DNA from: Conoideocrella luteorostrata
Lineage: Eukaryota > Ascomycota > Sordariomycetes > Hypocreales > Clavicipitaceae
Assembly: GCA_032433595.1 (NCBI GenBank)
Contig: JASWJB010000513.1
Span: 1-20,751 of the forward strand
Length of the DNA: 20,751 nucleotides
Direction: 5' to 3'
Below are positions 8,934-19,470 of this stretch, piece after piece; position 1 is the stretch's first letter, and each line of letters opens with the position of its first letter. The translations under genes were made by a program, and so were the position numbers. The notes under the pieces were generated by a model. It ran no database searches, was not told the origin of the DNA, and was given only the letters and a program-made list of their open reading frames with translations.

Positions 8934-9373
8934 CTAAGAGTCTCGCGTAGCATTGGAAGCCTCAGTGAGACCAGTCTCCTGATACATGAAGGTGACGCGC
9001 TTGCGCATTGCGATAGTAGAGCGGCCAAATGCATTGGCGACATCTGCAGGTGTAGCAGGTAGAGAGATGCGAGCCGCAACCTGGGAAAGGCTGCGAGCAG
9101 GCGTCCTGGCAACGGTAGTAGAGGTTCCGCGCTCGTCACTTCTGCTGACAGGAAAGATTCATGATTAGCAACTCGCCCCGGCACGTCAGGTGGAACTTTT
9201 GTCGCGTCTGGTAGCAAGAAATTGCCCACGAAGATGCCGACAAGGCAAAAAAACACTTACTCGGAAGTCAATGCGAACTGCCCAAGAACACCATGGTGGT
9301 TAATCGATGCTGGTAGCACCGAAAGTAGAGCCAGTCTACTTCTGCGGCTTTTTTCGCGGATCAGAAACTTGGT
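8934..9373 (-). pseudogene. Possible spliced minus-strand gene fragment, unassigned
   Basis: A convincing intron lies on the minus strand at 9260-9145 (116 nt): donor GTAAGT, a GCTAAT branch-like site and acceptor CCTGTCAG. It joins two frames. The upstream one (9373-9261) contains LALLSVLPASINHHGVLGQF, and the downstream one (9144-8934, ending TAG) contains SLSQVAARISLPATPADV and TFMYQETGLTEASN. The join creates an Asp codon and stays open. However, the upstream part begins directly after a TAA with no ATG, so either a further 5' exon is missing from this model or the gene is broken. A 163-aa minus frame through the intron and a 60-aa plus frame compete in the same interval. No family is recognised. 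Confidence 0.25.
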
Positions 9374-9686
9374 TTAGGACTATACGCGTGAAAATTGACT
9401 AGCAAACCGGAGGCATAATAGCTCTGGATTGTTTACTAGTGGCTGGTTATGTGATTGGGTTCCCTACAATCCTGGCGTATGCAGTCTAGAATTATTCTCT
9501 AGTCTATGCATTCTCTTTCTAGGACGCACGCGATCCTCATCGTGTCTCCTTTGCTCACTGCGATTCGCATGTCAGGACTATCTTTCCTTTTATTACTGCG
9601 TCGTTCATTCGAGCAGTCCCACGGCCCCGAAAACATCTTTCTCCTTGTGCTACGGACGGTACATCTAAAGATGGTGTTCATGTCAT

Positions 9687-10237
9687 TCAGAACCTCTCCT
9701 TGCCAGGGCTTTTGGAAAGAAGGACTGAAAAGAACAAGGCAAGGGCCTCATGAACCTGAAAAGCTTTGTGTATGTGAGCCTCAATACCTTTGGATATCCA
9801 ACAATTTGGAATGCTGAGTTTGAGACACAGTTTCCATGGTGAGTGTCTCATCCAAAAGTTCAAGGCGACGTCCTTCGGAATTTCTGGGCAGAGCTCTTCG
9901 TCTTGACATGGCGCAATGCGGTGGTGAAAGTGAACTCTGCCAGACTCAACTGTCTCTTGTTATTCGTCGACCGGCCAAAAATCGCCTCCTAATTTGGAGC
10001 AACGAGATAGAATGTTACATATTTGGGCTCGTTAGCATCCGGATTCCACGCTTCAATGACGGTCAGATCTTGACGCGGTGCTAGGGTAGGGGTAGGGGAT
10101 ATTTTATATGCCGGTTTGCCTGGATTACCCATGTTGAGCCCCCTGAAATGAAGTAGGATTAGTAGTATGGGAATACAAGATAGGTAAGAACACGTGGAAG
10201 ATCGAGTAGGAGGGCTCAAGAGCAAATACCCATCCAT
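9687..10237 (-). pseudogene. Possible decayed spliced gene, unassigned
   Basis: On the minus strand a TATAAG box-like sequence (10317-10312) precedes an ATG at 10237. The tiny exon ends at 10230, followed by an 87-nt intron 10229-10143 with donor GTATTT, branch TACTAAT and acceptor ATTTCAG. Exon 2 reads in frame (GLNMGNPGKPAYK, then APRQDLTVIEAWNPDANEP) to a TAG at 9991-9989, giving 53 aa. A second minus frame takes over within a few bases and looks equally coding (DEELCPEIPKDVALNFW; HIHKAFQVHEALALFFSVLL) to a TGA at 9689-9687, with one TAA at 9962-9960 near its start. The simplest reading is a gene disabled by a one-base shift and a stop. A plus-strand frame (9506-9817, 103 codons, ATG) overlaps and cannot be excluded. 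No family recognised. Confidence 0.3.
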
Positions 10238-12164
10238 AGACCCTGGAAAAGAAGAGTTCCCGGCTGCCACCGATTGAGCCAGAATAGGTGGCAGCGGAAC
10301 CACACACTTAGCTTATATGTGGAGTCTACGAGGTTGGAGGGTTGGTTAGATTTGTTGCAGTAAGGCTCGCAGTTGGCCGGTGTAAGAGGCTACTCCAGCA
10401 CACATACATCCAAGGTGTTTCATCAATTCTCATCAACACGATGATAGCACGCTCTTCTCACATACACTCTCGTCGTTTCAATTTACCCCCCTGCTCTTAT
10501 AGCCCAATCATTGATTGCTCCCTCCTCCACTCCTCCTTTCCTAAACTTTCGTGAGCAATGGAGCTAAAAAGTACTCCCTCGCAGTCACGGATATTCATCA
10601 ACGCAGCATCCAAGATCATGACAGCTAGTACCTATCATTTCTTCACAACTTTTTCGATGAGGCTCTCAAAATCGATGAGAGTTCGGTCGGTGAATCGCCA
10701 TTCGTTAGGGGCTTATTGTGCTGGCTCGACACTCACCTATGTCCCAACCCTCATACTCACCTTTCAACAGCCCATGGCAGAGCAGGTCTCCATGGCGGCT
10801 GGCATCCAAAAGAAGATGAGTACTTCACGCAATCTTTGGGATGTGGCCTTAAATGGTCCGACAGGCATGTCAAATTCCAGGGGGAGTTCAGCGCTCTTCG
10901 TTCACTGACAGGCCCTAAAGAAGGAAGAACAATCTTCAGAAAGACAGGCTGTTCTTCATACTTGTCCCAATTGAAGCAAAAATAGACATTCATTGGGGAA
11001 GAGCCTTGTGAACTCTGCTTCACACTGAAGAGAATTGGGACAAGGAGGCCCAAAAGTTTGAGAAGCCGTTCAATAATGGCAGATCCTTGAGTGCATTGAA
11101 AATTCGTGCTTGGAGATGTAAATGAAGTGGAATTGCAACTTCAAGTCTGAGGGATAGACGGCAGAGCAAGATGATTACATCGGAGTTTTGAAGACAGATG
11201 GGACTCCCTGGAGTGGACTAAGTAAGTACTTTCAAGGAAAGTTTAGCTTCCAATAAACCGGGATAGCCATGCGAGATGGGCTCCATGTGTTGGGTATGAG
11301 CGATACTCCGGAATGGGGTCCCTTGGCATGGAGAAGACGTAGAGTTCGGCACGGAGCTTATAGCTTTAAATTTCTGGGAGCATCGCGAGATCCACGACAG
11401 GGTTTTTGCACAACACCCGGAACCAAACGTATCAAAAAATCTATCTACGCTAAATGCGAGGACGTGCGTGATCGTGGCGAACCCTTCAACGCAAGGAAAG
11501 CGCTGTTTTGGTCTAGCGATGAAGACAGATTCATCAAGGAATGATCGGGTCGGTCGAAGGATTTCACTGCCGTTTGTTGCCCAAAATTTAGGGACTGGTC
11601 GAACTGATGAGCTGTGCTGTCAGGTATTATATAATGCGGACAAGAGAGCGAGACGAGGGGAGAGGAGGACCATCGGCGACGTAGTGCAGATAGACAACGT
11701 GGATCGAGATCACAAGGAACTAGTCTAACTCTATAAACACTTTTCTATAGATTCTGCTTTCTAAGAAGCTCAATTTTCAGTACTAGTTAAGCTGCTTCAG
11801 TTCTACTTACTTGGCAATGCCGTTCTCACTCACCCGGATGTTAGCACACCATAGGTTCTTGACAGCCAAAGCTGGTGCTACTAACATCCCCCTTTTTTTT
11901 AGTTAATTTGGTGCTTGAGACGCTTTGGGCCAGTACAGCGGCATCTGCGTGTGGGTGGGGGTGTCATCCTCTCCGTCATTCACTACGACAAATGTTATTC
12001 TGCTAGCAGATGCTACATATCTCACAATTGACGACAGAACGCCCTCTAATAGCCTGAGCCCCGAATCTGGGAGTTCCAACGTTAGCGACCGCGGGACGTA
12101 CAGCGTAAGGCAGCAACATTTTGATATATTAGCAGGCTATGCAATTGAAACTGACTCTGAGCTC
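10238..12164. other. Ambiguous region with overlapping open frames, no supported gene
   Basis: Two patches are open on both strands. At about 10640-10985 a plus frame (FLHNFFDEALKIDESSVGES near its start) faces a 98-codon minus frame. At about 11218-11545 a 91-codon plus frame with ATG at 11269 (ending SSDEDRFIKE) faces a minus frame with no early ATG that ends in TAG at 11220-11218. A plus frame at 11925-12170, without ATG, lies just past the 3' end of the aminotransferase gene and converges on it. None shows a recognisable domain, clear introns or a decisive codon pattern. They may be remnants of one or more genes or chance open frames. Confidence 0.4.
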
Positions 12165-14018
12165 CTATGACATTGCGAAAGCGCGGATAAGTCTGGCAAG
12201 CTTCTCTGCACCTTCAAGAGGAACCGAATTGTAGTTGCTTGCTCGGATTCCTATGCGACACTCAAATATTAGTACTATTCCCCCAAGAGAAGATGGGACA
12301 AAAACAAGAATAGTCAAGGGGTTTATCAAACGCTCTTGGAAGTCACATACCACCTAGCGAACGATGTCCCTTTAGCCCAGTTAATCCCTGGGCAGCAGCC
12401 TCTGCTAGGAAGGCTTTCTCAGCGGTATTGACATCGCCACCTTTCGCAACTCTGAAGCAAATATTGACACGCGACCGTACCGCTTTATCAGGGATAATCT
12501 TATAGATCTCAGGAAAGGACTCAAGAGCATCATAAATAACTTGAGCCTTATGGTTAGTTACAGCCTGTTGTCCTTCGACCTTGTCGGGGTAGGTCTGTAA
12601 TAGCATCTTGAGAACCCGGCCTGCAACGAAAACACTATTAATGCAATTAGCATTAGTTTAAATCAAGAATGTTGACGTAACGATTACTTACTCGAAAATA
12701 CTTAATGTATTATAAAGGCTATTATTCTTAGCGATGGCCTCATACTGGAGAATAATAGGCGGCACGGGTAAAGCAAGGTATCTCATCAAGGCCACGGAAG
12801 GCTGAGATACCACAGGTGGTAGGAAGCTCTTCTTAACGACCACGACGGTAATGCCGGTTAATCCAAGGTTCTTCTGGGCGCCAAAGAAGATGGCCGAAAA
12901 GTTTCTCACTGGGATCTTTCTTGTGAGGATATTGGAACTCATGTCGGCGATAACAACTGGGCCCTTTCCATCAGGCCGCGGCTCAAGAGACTTGGGAAAT
13001 GCAGGAAATTCAACCCCATCAACCGTCTCGTTGGAGCAAAAGTAGACGAAAGCTGCGTCTTTGGATAGTTTCCAGTTGCTCTCATCCGGGATTATTCCAA
13101 ACTTGCCGCCGTTCGTTTTCCGGGCATCTGCCGCACTGATGCGTAACAATAAGTCAGTATACCAATCTATTTCCCTTTTTTCTTTCTGGGTCATTGTTCG
13201 AAGATGTCATTCGGTCATGGGTGATGCGAGTACAAATGGGAAGAGAAGTTATTTTTAACTCACATGTTGATATGCTCTGAGCCCAAGAGCCGCTCGCCTT
13301 CAACTGATGCTTTCTGTGACCCTGGTGAGGAAAACAAGTTAGCTCGCTATTTCTACTATCTAGAACTTGCTCTGCGGTCCTAGAACGATACAAGAAACGA
13401 TAGAAATGATAGAACTTGGTTATCATACAGCTGCCGGTAACAAGGTAATCGACCTTGAGATCATTGTCCACGACTTGCTTGAGTTGCTGAATCAACTCGG
13501 GGTGGTCGGTTGGATCGCCCTGAATATCCCCAAAGATCTCTTTGTGCTTGCGGGCAACCCAGGCGCCAACAAAGTTATACACAGCAGCGGAGAATTGTCC
13601 CTAACAATTTGAGGTCAGTATTGCTCATCTGGGATAGATAAAGCCACGTACTGTGCCGCCGCCCTGCATAAAAAGGATATCGTAGTCGTCTGGAATATCA
13701 AGGCAGGCGGCTAGATCAGCTTTGGCTTGATTTATGATATCAGCTGCTAGCGGTGAACGGTGAGAATGCTCAGCGACTATAGGAAGAAACGAGAAACCAT
13801 AAGTTAGTATCACTCATTTCAGGCCAGCTGACGAAAGGTCACTCTAAGATGCCTCATAGTAATACGCTGGAAGGGGGAATGAGGGTCGTTGGGAGCTCCG
13901 TACCGCCTAGGCCAGTTGCATTATAATTGAGGAGGGCCTTAGCAGCTTCCTCGAGGACAATAGTACTCAATGGAGCTGGACCTGCACCGAAATCGGTGAT
14001 ATCGGATCTGGAGGGCAT
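12165..14018 (-). CDS. SER1: Phosphoserine aminotransferase, seven exons, 427 aa
   Basis: This class V, PLP-dependent enzyme converts 3-phosphohydroxypyruvate and glutamate to O-phosphoserine and 2-oxoglutarate, the second step of the phosphorylated serine pathway, in the cytosol. Exons (minus strand): 14018-13904, 13776-13652, 13600-13429, 13321-13264, 13135-12692, 12634-12351, 12250-12165. All six introns are GT-AG (127, 51, 107, 128, 57 and 100 nt), several with CTAAC/CTGAC-type branch sites, and every join restores conserved residues. Landmarks in order: FGAGPAPL near the start, GLGVAEHSHRSP, FMQGGGT|GQFSA (PLP phosphate region), VTGSW (Trp that stacks on PLP), NETVDGVEFP, ADMSSN, FFGAQKNLG with Schiff-base Lys245, IAKNNSLYNTLSIFD and GHRSLGGIRASNYN near the C-terminus. 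Length is normal for the family. ATG at 14018 is the first in frame (GGCACC before it). It ends in TAG, so TAG is a stop in this genome. The only oddity is its intron-rich, isolated setting. Confidence 0.95.
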
Positions 14019-14380
14019 GGTGCCTCTACAGGGTCTAGACTCGAACGTGTTGTTGAGGCCGTGGATAATAAAGGTTCGCAATTTTTATTTTTCGGCTGGA
14101 CTAAGATGATGTCGGAGGCGATCTGCACCAACTGTGTGCGACGGGAAACGACGGCGCGGCTCAAGGTTTAAAACAGGGTGAGCGACGAAACTTGAGGAGG
14201 ATTGAGGATAGACAAGTCAAAAGCAGATTGCAAGACCGAGACGTCGGAGAGCCGAGTGTTTGGATTCAGGTTGTATGAGTCATGGAGCGAATCATGGTCA
14301 ATTGAAGACGCGAAGTATTTCGTACCGTGCTGCATTGAAGCCGGAACCCCTCACGTCTTTGCCCCTCAAGGTAGCTCCAC
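14019..14380. promoter_or_regulatory. Upstream region of the phosphoserine aminotransferase gene
   Basis: About 360 bp separate the aminotransferase start codon from a plus-strand open frame at 14381, so this would be a shared divergent promoter if that frame is real. I see no definite TATA box, upstream reading frame with ATG, or GCN4-type TGACTC site in it, although amino-acid biosynthesis genes of fungi are often under such cross-pathway control. Confidence 0.35.
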
Positions 14381-14677
14381 ATGATGGCGGGGGAGGGCGA
14401 ATCAAAAAATGGAAGCGAGCACATACATCAGGTACCGGCGACCATGAGCACCTCCGAAAACGGCCAGCCGAAACTTAGTTCAACACCATCAACATCGAAA
14501 TCGGAAGGCAACTGGCAAGCCACTCAAATGCCTTCCACCACAGCTCCCTTTGAAAGCCAAAACGCAGAGTCATTATTCTCTAGCATTGTATCGTACCCAC
14601 TGCATACCACCCGAGCAGAGCTCAAAAAGATTGCCGCGACACAGCGCCACCGAGGGTTTGGCAAAACATATGCATAG
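14381..14677 (+). CDS. Hypothetical Ser/Thr-rich open frame, 98 aa
   Basis: An ATG-initiated frame of 98 codons ends in TAG. A second ATG at residue 22 (MSTSENGQPKLSSTPSTSKS) is an equally plausible start. The middle is rich in Ser, Thr, Pro and Gln and probably disordered; the end (HTTRAELKKIAATQRHRGF) is basic and helix-like. No domain is recognised. It is divergent from the aminotransferase gene and followed by about 300 bp without coding signal before the remnant at 15009. It may be the N-terminal part of that decayed gene, an independent small gene, or chance. Confidence 0.25.
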   Translation: MMAGEGESKNGSEHIHQVPATMSTSENGQPKLSSTPSTSKSEGNWQATQMPSTTAPFESQNAESLFSSIVSYPLHTTRAELKKIAATQRHRGFGKTYA

Positions 14678-15008
14678 ATGGTGCCCAAATGCGCTGCTTG
14701 TCAAAAGAAGCAAGACTCGCCATCTTAAGAGCTTATGATATTAAATAAGACGTCAGAAGTATGTTGACACTGATGTCAGAGTGTAGGCCGAACGCCTTAA
14801 ATAGTTAAGAACACAAGAACAGCCTAAATATTTCATAGTAGACTTCCACTGCTCTCATGTTTGCCCATTCCATTGATTGAATTGTACCATTATAAATTTG
14901 TCCCCCTGGACTGTTCAGATAGCTTCATAGAATTCAGTACCCAACGACGGAAGGATTGCTACCGTATCGCATGCTTGTCAAAAGCTTCAAGCACGCCCCT
15001 AGTATAAG

Positions 15009-16150
15009 GTGGGTGCAAACCAGAAGTCCGAGGACGAGACAAAGACCACGAGTCTAGCCGAAGACTTGGACAATGGCTCTGTCCCGGCTGAGGATTACAG
15101 GGTAGACTTTCAGCCTGTAACAAACACTAACAAAGCACAGACTGTCGCGGCCCAGCTTGATGGACAGAGGGAACAGCAACCAAATGATGAGATAACTTAG
15201 GGACCAAAAGCTTTTGCCTGCGCAACGACAAGTAGTGATATCGACGGTATTGCCGAGAAGGTCATAGACGCTGGATGAAGACTAGCCACCAAGCTGAGTT
15301 TCTTGGCTAGGAGCCAGTCGATGCAAATCATGGTTGCAACTTAGGCACTAACCGCCACAGGCATCGGTAAGACGCCGCAAACGAGAGCTCGTGACTAGGA
15401 TGGTGAGATTGTTTGGGACATCGCTGCAACAGTTGATGGTGTCATGGGCTTGACGGCAAGTTCATTATACCACCTCAAACTAGTCTGAAGGTCAAACTTG
15501 AAGGCGGAGTTCCCTCCTCTAGCAAGTATACCATGCAAGTCCCCGAGTTTTGGGTAGATTCGACGGTTAAGGACAGCACGTAGTTGGAAGGTGAGTACAC
15601 GGACGAGTTCTTAAGAATCGATTTGGACCCAACGGACAAGGAAGAAATGTCAATGCAATTACCTACAAAGATATAAAGAAGATTCATGACATTCGGCATG
15701 AAGGCAAGAAGCAAGAGGTTGCCGAATGGGGGAGACTTTTGGCTATGTCGACCGGGTAAAATATGCATCAGCGGCTTGTGTTCTACGCTTCACCTTACTA
15801 GCAGACTACTCACTTAAACACAACGTATGACATATGTTATGATTGATGGAGCAATATCGTAGGAAGCCTATGCAAAATGGGTCAGTTACTGGAATGTCTT
15901 TTCCTCAACGACGCCATTCATTAAGCGTGAAAGACTCTGGGGGCGAAACTGGCGTCGTGAAAATACGCTCATTACAGGCCATCCGCGCCATGCTTTAAAC
16001 AGCCCCGTATACATCACTTGTTAGGCTGCCTATTCATTCACTAGCATACTCCAGTATCTCACTAAGCGACCGGAATTTTTGGAAACCATTGATTGTCAGA
16101 CTGATAATCGGTTCCGTCATAGCAAGGGCTCGGTTAGCTACTAGAAATAG
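15009..16150 (+). pseudogene. Decayed plus-strand gene, family not recognised
   Basis: A protein-like reading can be followed across frames with multiple lesions. The first frame (15009-15480) opens with KSEDETKTTSLAEDLDNGS, then crosses stops at 15198 (TAG), 15276 (TGA), 15342 (TAG) and 15396 (TAG) while still looking coding (VWDIAATVDGVMGLTASSLY). At ~15480 a second frame takes over (YTMQVPEFWVDSTVKDS, then a TAG, then EYTDEFLRIDLDPTDKEE). At ~15646 a third follows (AITYKDIKKIHDIRHEGKK). From ~15863 the second frame returns (EAYAKWVSYWNVFSSTTPF; GHPRHALNSPVYITC, with a TAG near 16022) until a TAG near 16150. Most stops are TAG, as expected if CAG or TGG codons lost a C or G by C-to-T type mutation (repeat-induced point mutation or ordinary decay). 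There is no acceptable ATG. Introns could explain one or two of the frame changes but not all the stops. Confidence 0.5.
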
Positions 16151-17050
16151 GCTCAAAGAGATGTGTTCGTGAATGTCGCCCACTAATGTGTTCCGTTGCT
16201 TGTTGCACTATTGGTTTGTAGCGAGCTACAGGAGTCACGAGCTGGAGGCGCGAAGCACTGTGAGATCCGCACTGCACTAGTCAGTCAAGAACTGTGAAGC
16301 TTTTGCGAGCATTGTACAGTCTGTGAAAGTCTCCCACGTTGAAGCAACACATTCCTGAATCAGGCAAATAGTTGACGGTCCAGGCTAATGGCTTCAAGGG
16401 GACGATGCGTTAATAATCATAAATGATCCAGTCAGTATCGTCGTTGTAACTTTGGTCTAGCGGCCGTGTTAATTGTTGTCAAAAACACCATTTGCCTCAA
16501 CAGCAATATACCCCGTGATGGTTGCGGATTTGTGTTCAGGGCGCTTGCTGACTTCAATTTTTTGCGGGGCATTGCTTTGTGACTTATGAGTTATTCTTTA
16601 AGCATCAATTTTTCGTATACTCCTCTCCAGTTAACAAATTATCCATCGAAGTAGCGCATGGCATGGTCTGTCATCCAACAGAAGCTCGAAGTTGCTATAT
16701 TCACCTGACTGAACCTCTCAACAGCTTACGGCCCGTCGATGTTGAATGAAACAACATAACAATTTTGACGCAGTCTGTTCCATTTTGTCAGTCAGTCATT
16801 TCCACATGGTGGGTGTGTCGGACTACGCCAACGTTGAACTTGTCAGCATGTGATAAAGCCAGACACTAGCTCTTCTTGTACATTGAACGTACCGTATATG
16901 GGAATAAATCAGTTAAACTGATTCAAAATGGCCAGCAAATAAATTCTGTTGTGACTTGATTTCCAATACATGTTCACACCATCCATATGCTTGCAAGTTA
17001 ATCATTGTCTTGTATTGTCAAAAATTAATCGTCGTAGAGGCAACTACTAA
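16151..17050. other. Intergenic region without coding signal
   Basis: All six frames are broken at short intervals. I see no repeats, hairpins or RNA-gene signatures worth naming. It separates two convergent gene remnants, one on each strand. Confidence 0.6.
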
Positions 17051-18005
17051 CTATATATGGATACAAGTAGACTCCAATTCCTTAAAAGTCTCCGAAATTT
17101 CGATTCCGGCTCTTTCCTGCGGATTCTGAGCCTTCATCCTCTTGCCCTCCTCTTCTGGACGGCCTCCATACTCCGAACCGTCCCGGGATTGGCTGATCAG
17201 ACGGCGTGCCGCCTCGTACCGTGTCGTAAAGCCACTTCTGGAACGCGTTTTCGTAGCCGATATTGTCCGAGTTGATGCGCCATGTGTACACATCCCAGTA
17301 ATTTTCTACTTTGCGGACTTCGAGAACCTTCGCCTTCATCTGATCAAAGTTGGCGAGAACGTTCACCCAGGGCATCTCGCAACTGAAGCCGTAGTTCCAC
17401 TGCCATGGCTTTACCTTGGACAAATCGTGCTTCCAGATTTTATCACTTCTTTCCCTGCCGCCGCTCCAGTTTTGCATGTTGATGTAGTGGCAGTCGTCAG
17501 CGACCGTGTTCCGCTCAAGCTAGTCTGTCCAGGCCGGGCAAATAGATATGGAGAGCCTAGGCGACGCAGTCAGCTTCTCGGAGAGGGCATCGAGCTTTGA
17601 CGCACGGCGCGGAGAACTTTTGGGAGAATGTCAACTCGGTTGCCACTCTCAACATCGACATCCCAACCATGGATGCGATCCGAAACTGTGCCTATGCCGT
17701 CAATGGATGGATAAGTCATATTGTAGCGCTGCCTGATGTATTTGGCAACTGAATCCGCAAAAGCCGGGACCTTGCTGTGGTCCGCATCCAGTATCCTGAA
17801 TTCTGAGCCTCTACGGCAGTCCCCGTAAAATTGTTCGAAGATAATCGGTTGGCAGAGCGAGCTGAGCGGTGATCCATTCCAGTCTTGCATCGAGTTCGCC
17901 ACTACCGCTGCAGACATCTAATATGATAGAAGAGTCGCTTCTGGATACAAAAAACGGACTACTGAATAGGACATCAACGCAGCGGAGATCACTCTTTTTC
18001 CACAC
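17051..18005 (-). pseudogene. Decayed minus-strand gene, family not recognised
   Basis: Three minus-strand stretches read like one protein but do not share a frame. The middle one (17917 to ~17600) starts with an ATG and contains SEFRILDADHSKVPAFAD, YIRQRYNMTYPSIDGIGTV and SDRIHGWDVDVESGNRVDIL. Near 17600 the reading passes to a second frame (KLDALSEKLTAS), which meets a TAG at 17522-17520 and continues as DDCHYINMQNWSGG, PWQWNYGFSCEMPW and NYWDVYTWRINSDNIGYE to about 17200, then degrades to a stop at 17082. Upstream, a frame at 18005-17811 (SSIILDVCSGSGELDARLEW) may be an earlier part or a shadow. Cys, Trp and Tyr content suggests a secreted protein, but no signal peptide can be assigned. 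A tail module of a larger secreted fungal protein is possible. I cannot name a family with confidence. Confidence 0.45.
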
Positions 18006-18100
18006 CTCGGGTACTCCGTTTTACGAGCCGTTCTGCATGTCAGGCTCCGGTGACAGGATGTGTGTTCCAACGAACCCTTTTGGCCAAGGACCGGACATAT

Positions 18101-18104
<4 letters not shown>

Positions 18105-18140
<36 letters not shown>
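18105..18140. repeat. (GA)18 dinucleotide microsatellite
   Basis: Thirty-six bases of uninterrupted GA repeat lie just upstream (in minus-strand terms) of the decayed gene that ends near 17051. Confidence 0.95.
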
Positions 18141-18142
<2 letters not shown>

Positions 18143-19446
18143 CAAGAATGAAATGATATGCTCTTTAATCAGCGTGCTGCGATGCAGAGAGCAAAAGTTG
18201 CGTTTGGTCAAGAAGCCTGTGCAGAGTGGCCAAGGTAGGTGGGTAAGTGTTTGGACATGGCTTTGACACCGCAGCCTTTTCAGGGAAGATACACGAACAT
18301 TCTCCAAGGCTCTCCCATTCGCAACTCAAACTACTCGGGTTCAGAGTGCGTTCAGCGGCGGGCTACAAGATTCCAGGATTATGGGATGCTGCCGCTGTGG
18401 AGATGCATCAGGTCGTGCCGTTCCGCGGATCTAGAACGACTTCAGCCCGCCACATGTCAGCGGGTGTGGAAGCGGTCGGGCATGTAGCCGCCACTTGGCC
18501 TATCTAAGAGCCCAATTTCACACATTCTGGGTGAGCGCAGCTTTCCAAAGAGTCCATAGGTGCTCAAGATTCAAGTAAAACGTAGCCTGCTCGGTCCTTC
18601 AGTTTCACTAGTCCGACTATATATAGGCGCCACATAAGTCTAGCAGTTGCGCTATTTCACTGCCCGTCCGCTACAATTTCTGGACTGTTTTAAGGGTAGA
18701 ATACCGGAGGAAGATCAATCAAACGTTGTATGGGGAAATAATGTCGGCAGCAACGGGTATGGCACGCGACGATTGTCACTAGCATGTTCATCCTGGTTAA
18801 TGAGCAATAGCCTGATGCTAGCTTCGGCCTCGTTAGCCCGCCTTTTGATGCTTAAGAGGAAATGTTTAATAATACGACAGATCAATGCCCATGCTTACAA
18901 GACAGAGACCATGATCGTCCAGTCGAAGAGACTTAGTAAGATCACTCTGTGCCAAACATTGAACGGACGAACGCAAATTAGGCTTGCAGCCTTCGCGTGC
19001 ACAGAATCCAGACCCGAATGAACCATCACTAGAAATAGTACCACAAACTGATACGTCATGTTTCAGTGCGATATATCACATATGGCTCCATGCCATCCCA
19101 CCTATCTGATGCTCTGGCCTTCAAAGCACAGTACACACGTGAGTAGTCACCAAACGCTGAAAACGAGTGATTTCTGCCTTCTCCGTGGATAAACTTCAAA
19201 GTCAACAGGGTGCGGTTGGATTCTTGGAATGAAACGAGATATAAAGTACGTGTTGAGCTGCGGGAATAATGATAAGTCCTGGCGCTCTGACAGAACTAGT
19301 CCATAAGTCTGGTGGTTCTATTTGACCCGTCCAGAGGGTAGACAATGCCAAATAAAAGCCATCATAGTCGCGAAAAAGAATTTGACACGATTTATGATGT
19401 CGCCTGAGCTTAGTTGTAGTCTGATGAATGATGTAAACACATACAC

Positions 19447-19470
19447 GCATATATATGCATGTATATATGC
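19447..19470. repeat. AT-rich inverted repeat with 9-bp arms
   Basis: GCATATATA (19447-19455) and TATATATGC (19462-19470) are exact reverse complements around TGCATG. It is a likely cruciform or a simple-sequence accident in non-coding DNA. Confidence 0.8.

Noticed and set aside
8765..9256. 163-codon minus-strand frame with a signal-like start
   Set aside because: Its first part lies inside a well-formed intron on the same strand, and a different frame downstream reads better; the apparent start codon sits just after the donor.
9506..9817. 103-codon plus-strand frame with ATG
   Set aside because: Hydrophobic and basic stretches alternate without a recognisable domain, and minus-strand frames with intron support overlap it; kept only as an alternative.
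10083..10098. TAGGG(G) triplet repeat as interstitial telomere sequence
   Set aside because: Only three short units, and they lie within a coding-like minus-strand frame; no TTAGGG array is present.
15009..16150. Alternative genetic code (TAG as glutamine) to explain the in-frame stops
   Set aside because: The intact phosphoserine aminotransferase ends in TAG exactly at its expected C-terminus, and the remnant also has a TGA and frame changes.
17811..18005. ILDVCSGSG on the minus strand as motif I of a class I methyltransferase
   Set aside because: The motif is a single short match, the frame stops soon after, the overlapping frame reads equally well, and no later methyltransferase motifs follow.
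14381..18500. Secondary-metabolite or other functional gene cluster around the aminotransferase
   Set aside because: No synthase, transporter, oxidase or regulator domain is visible, and the neighbouring coding-like stretches are broken.
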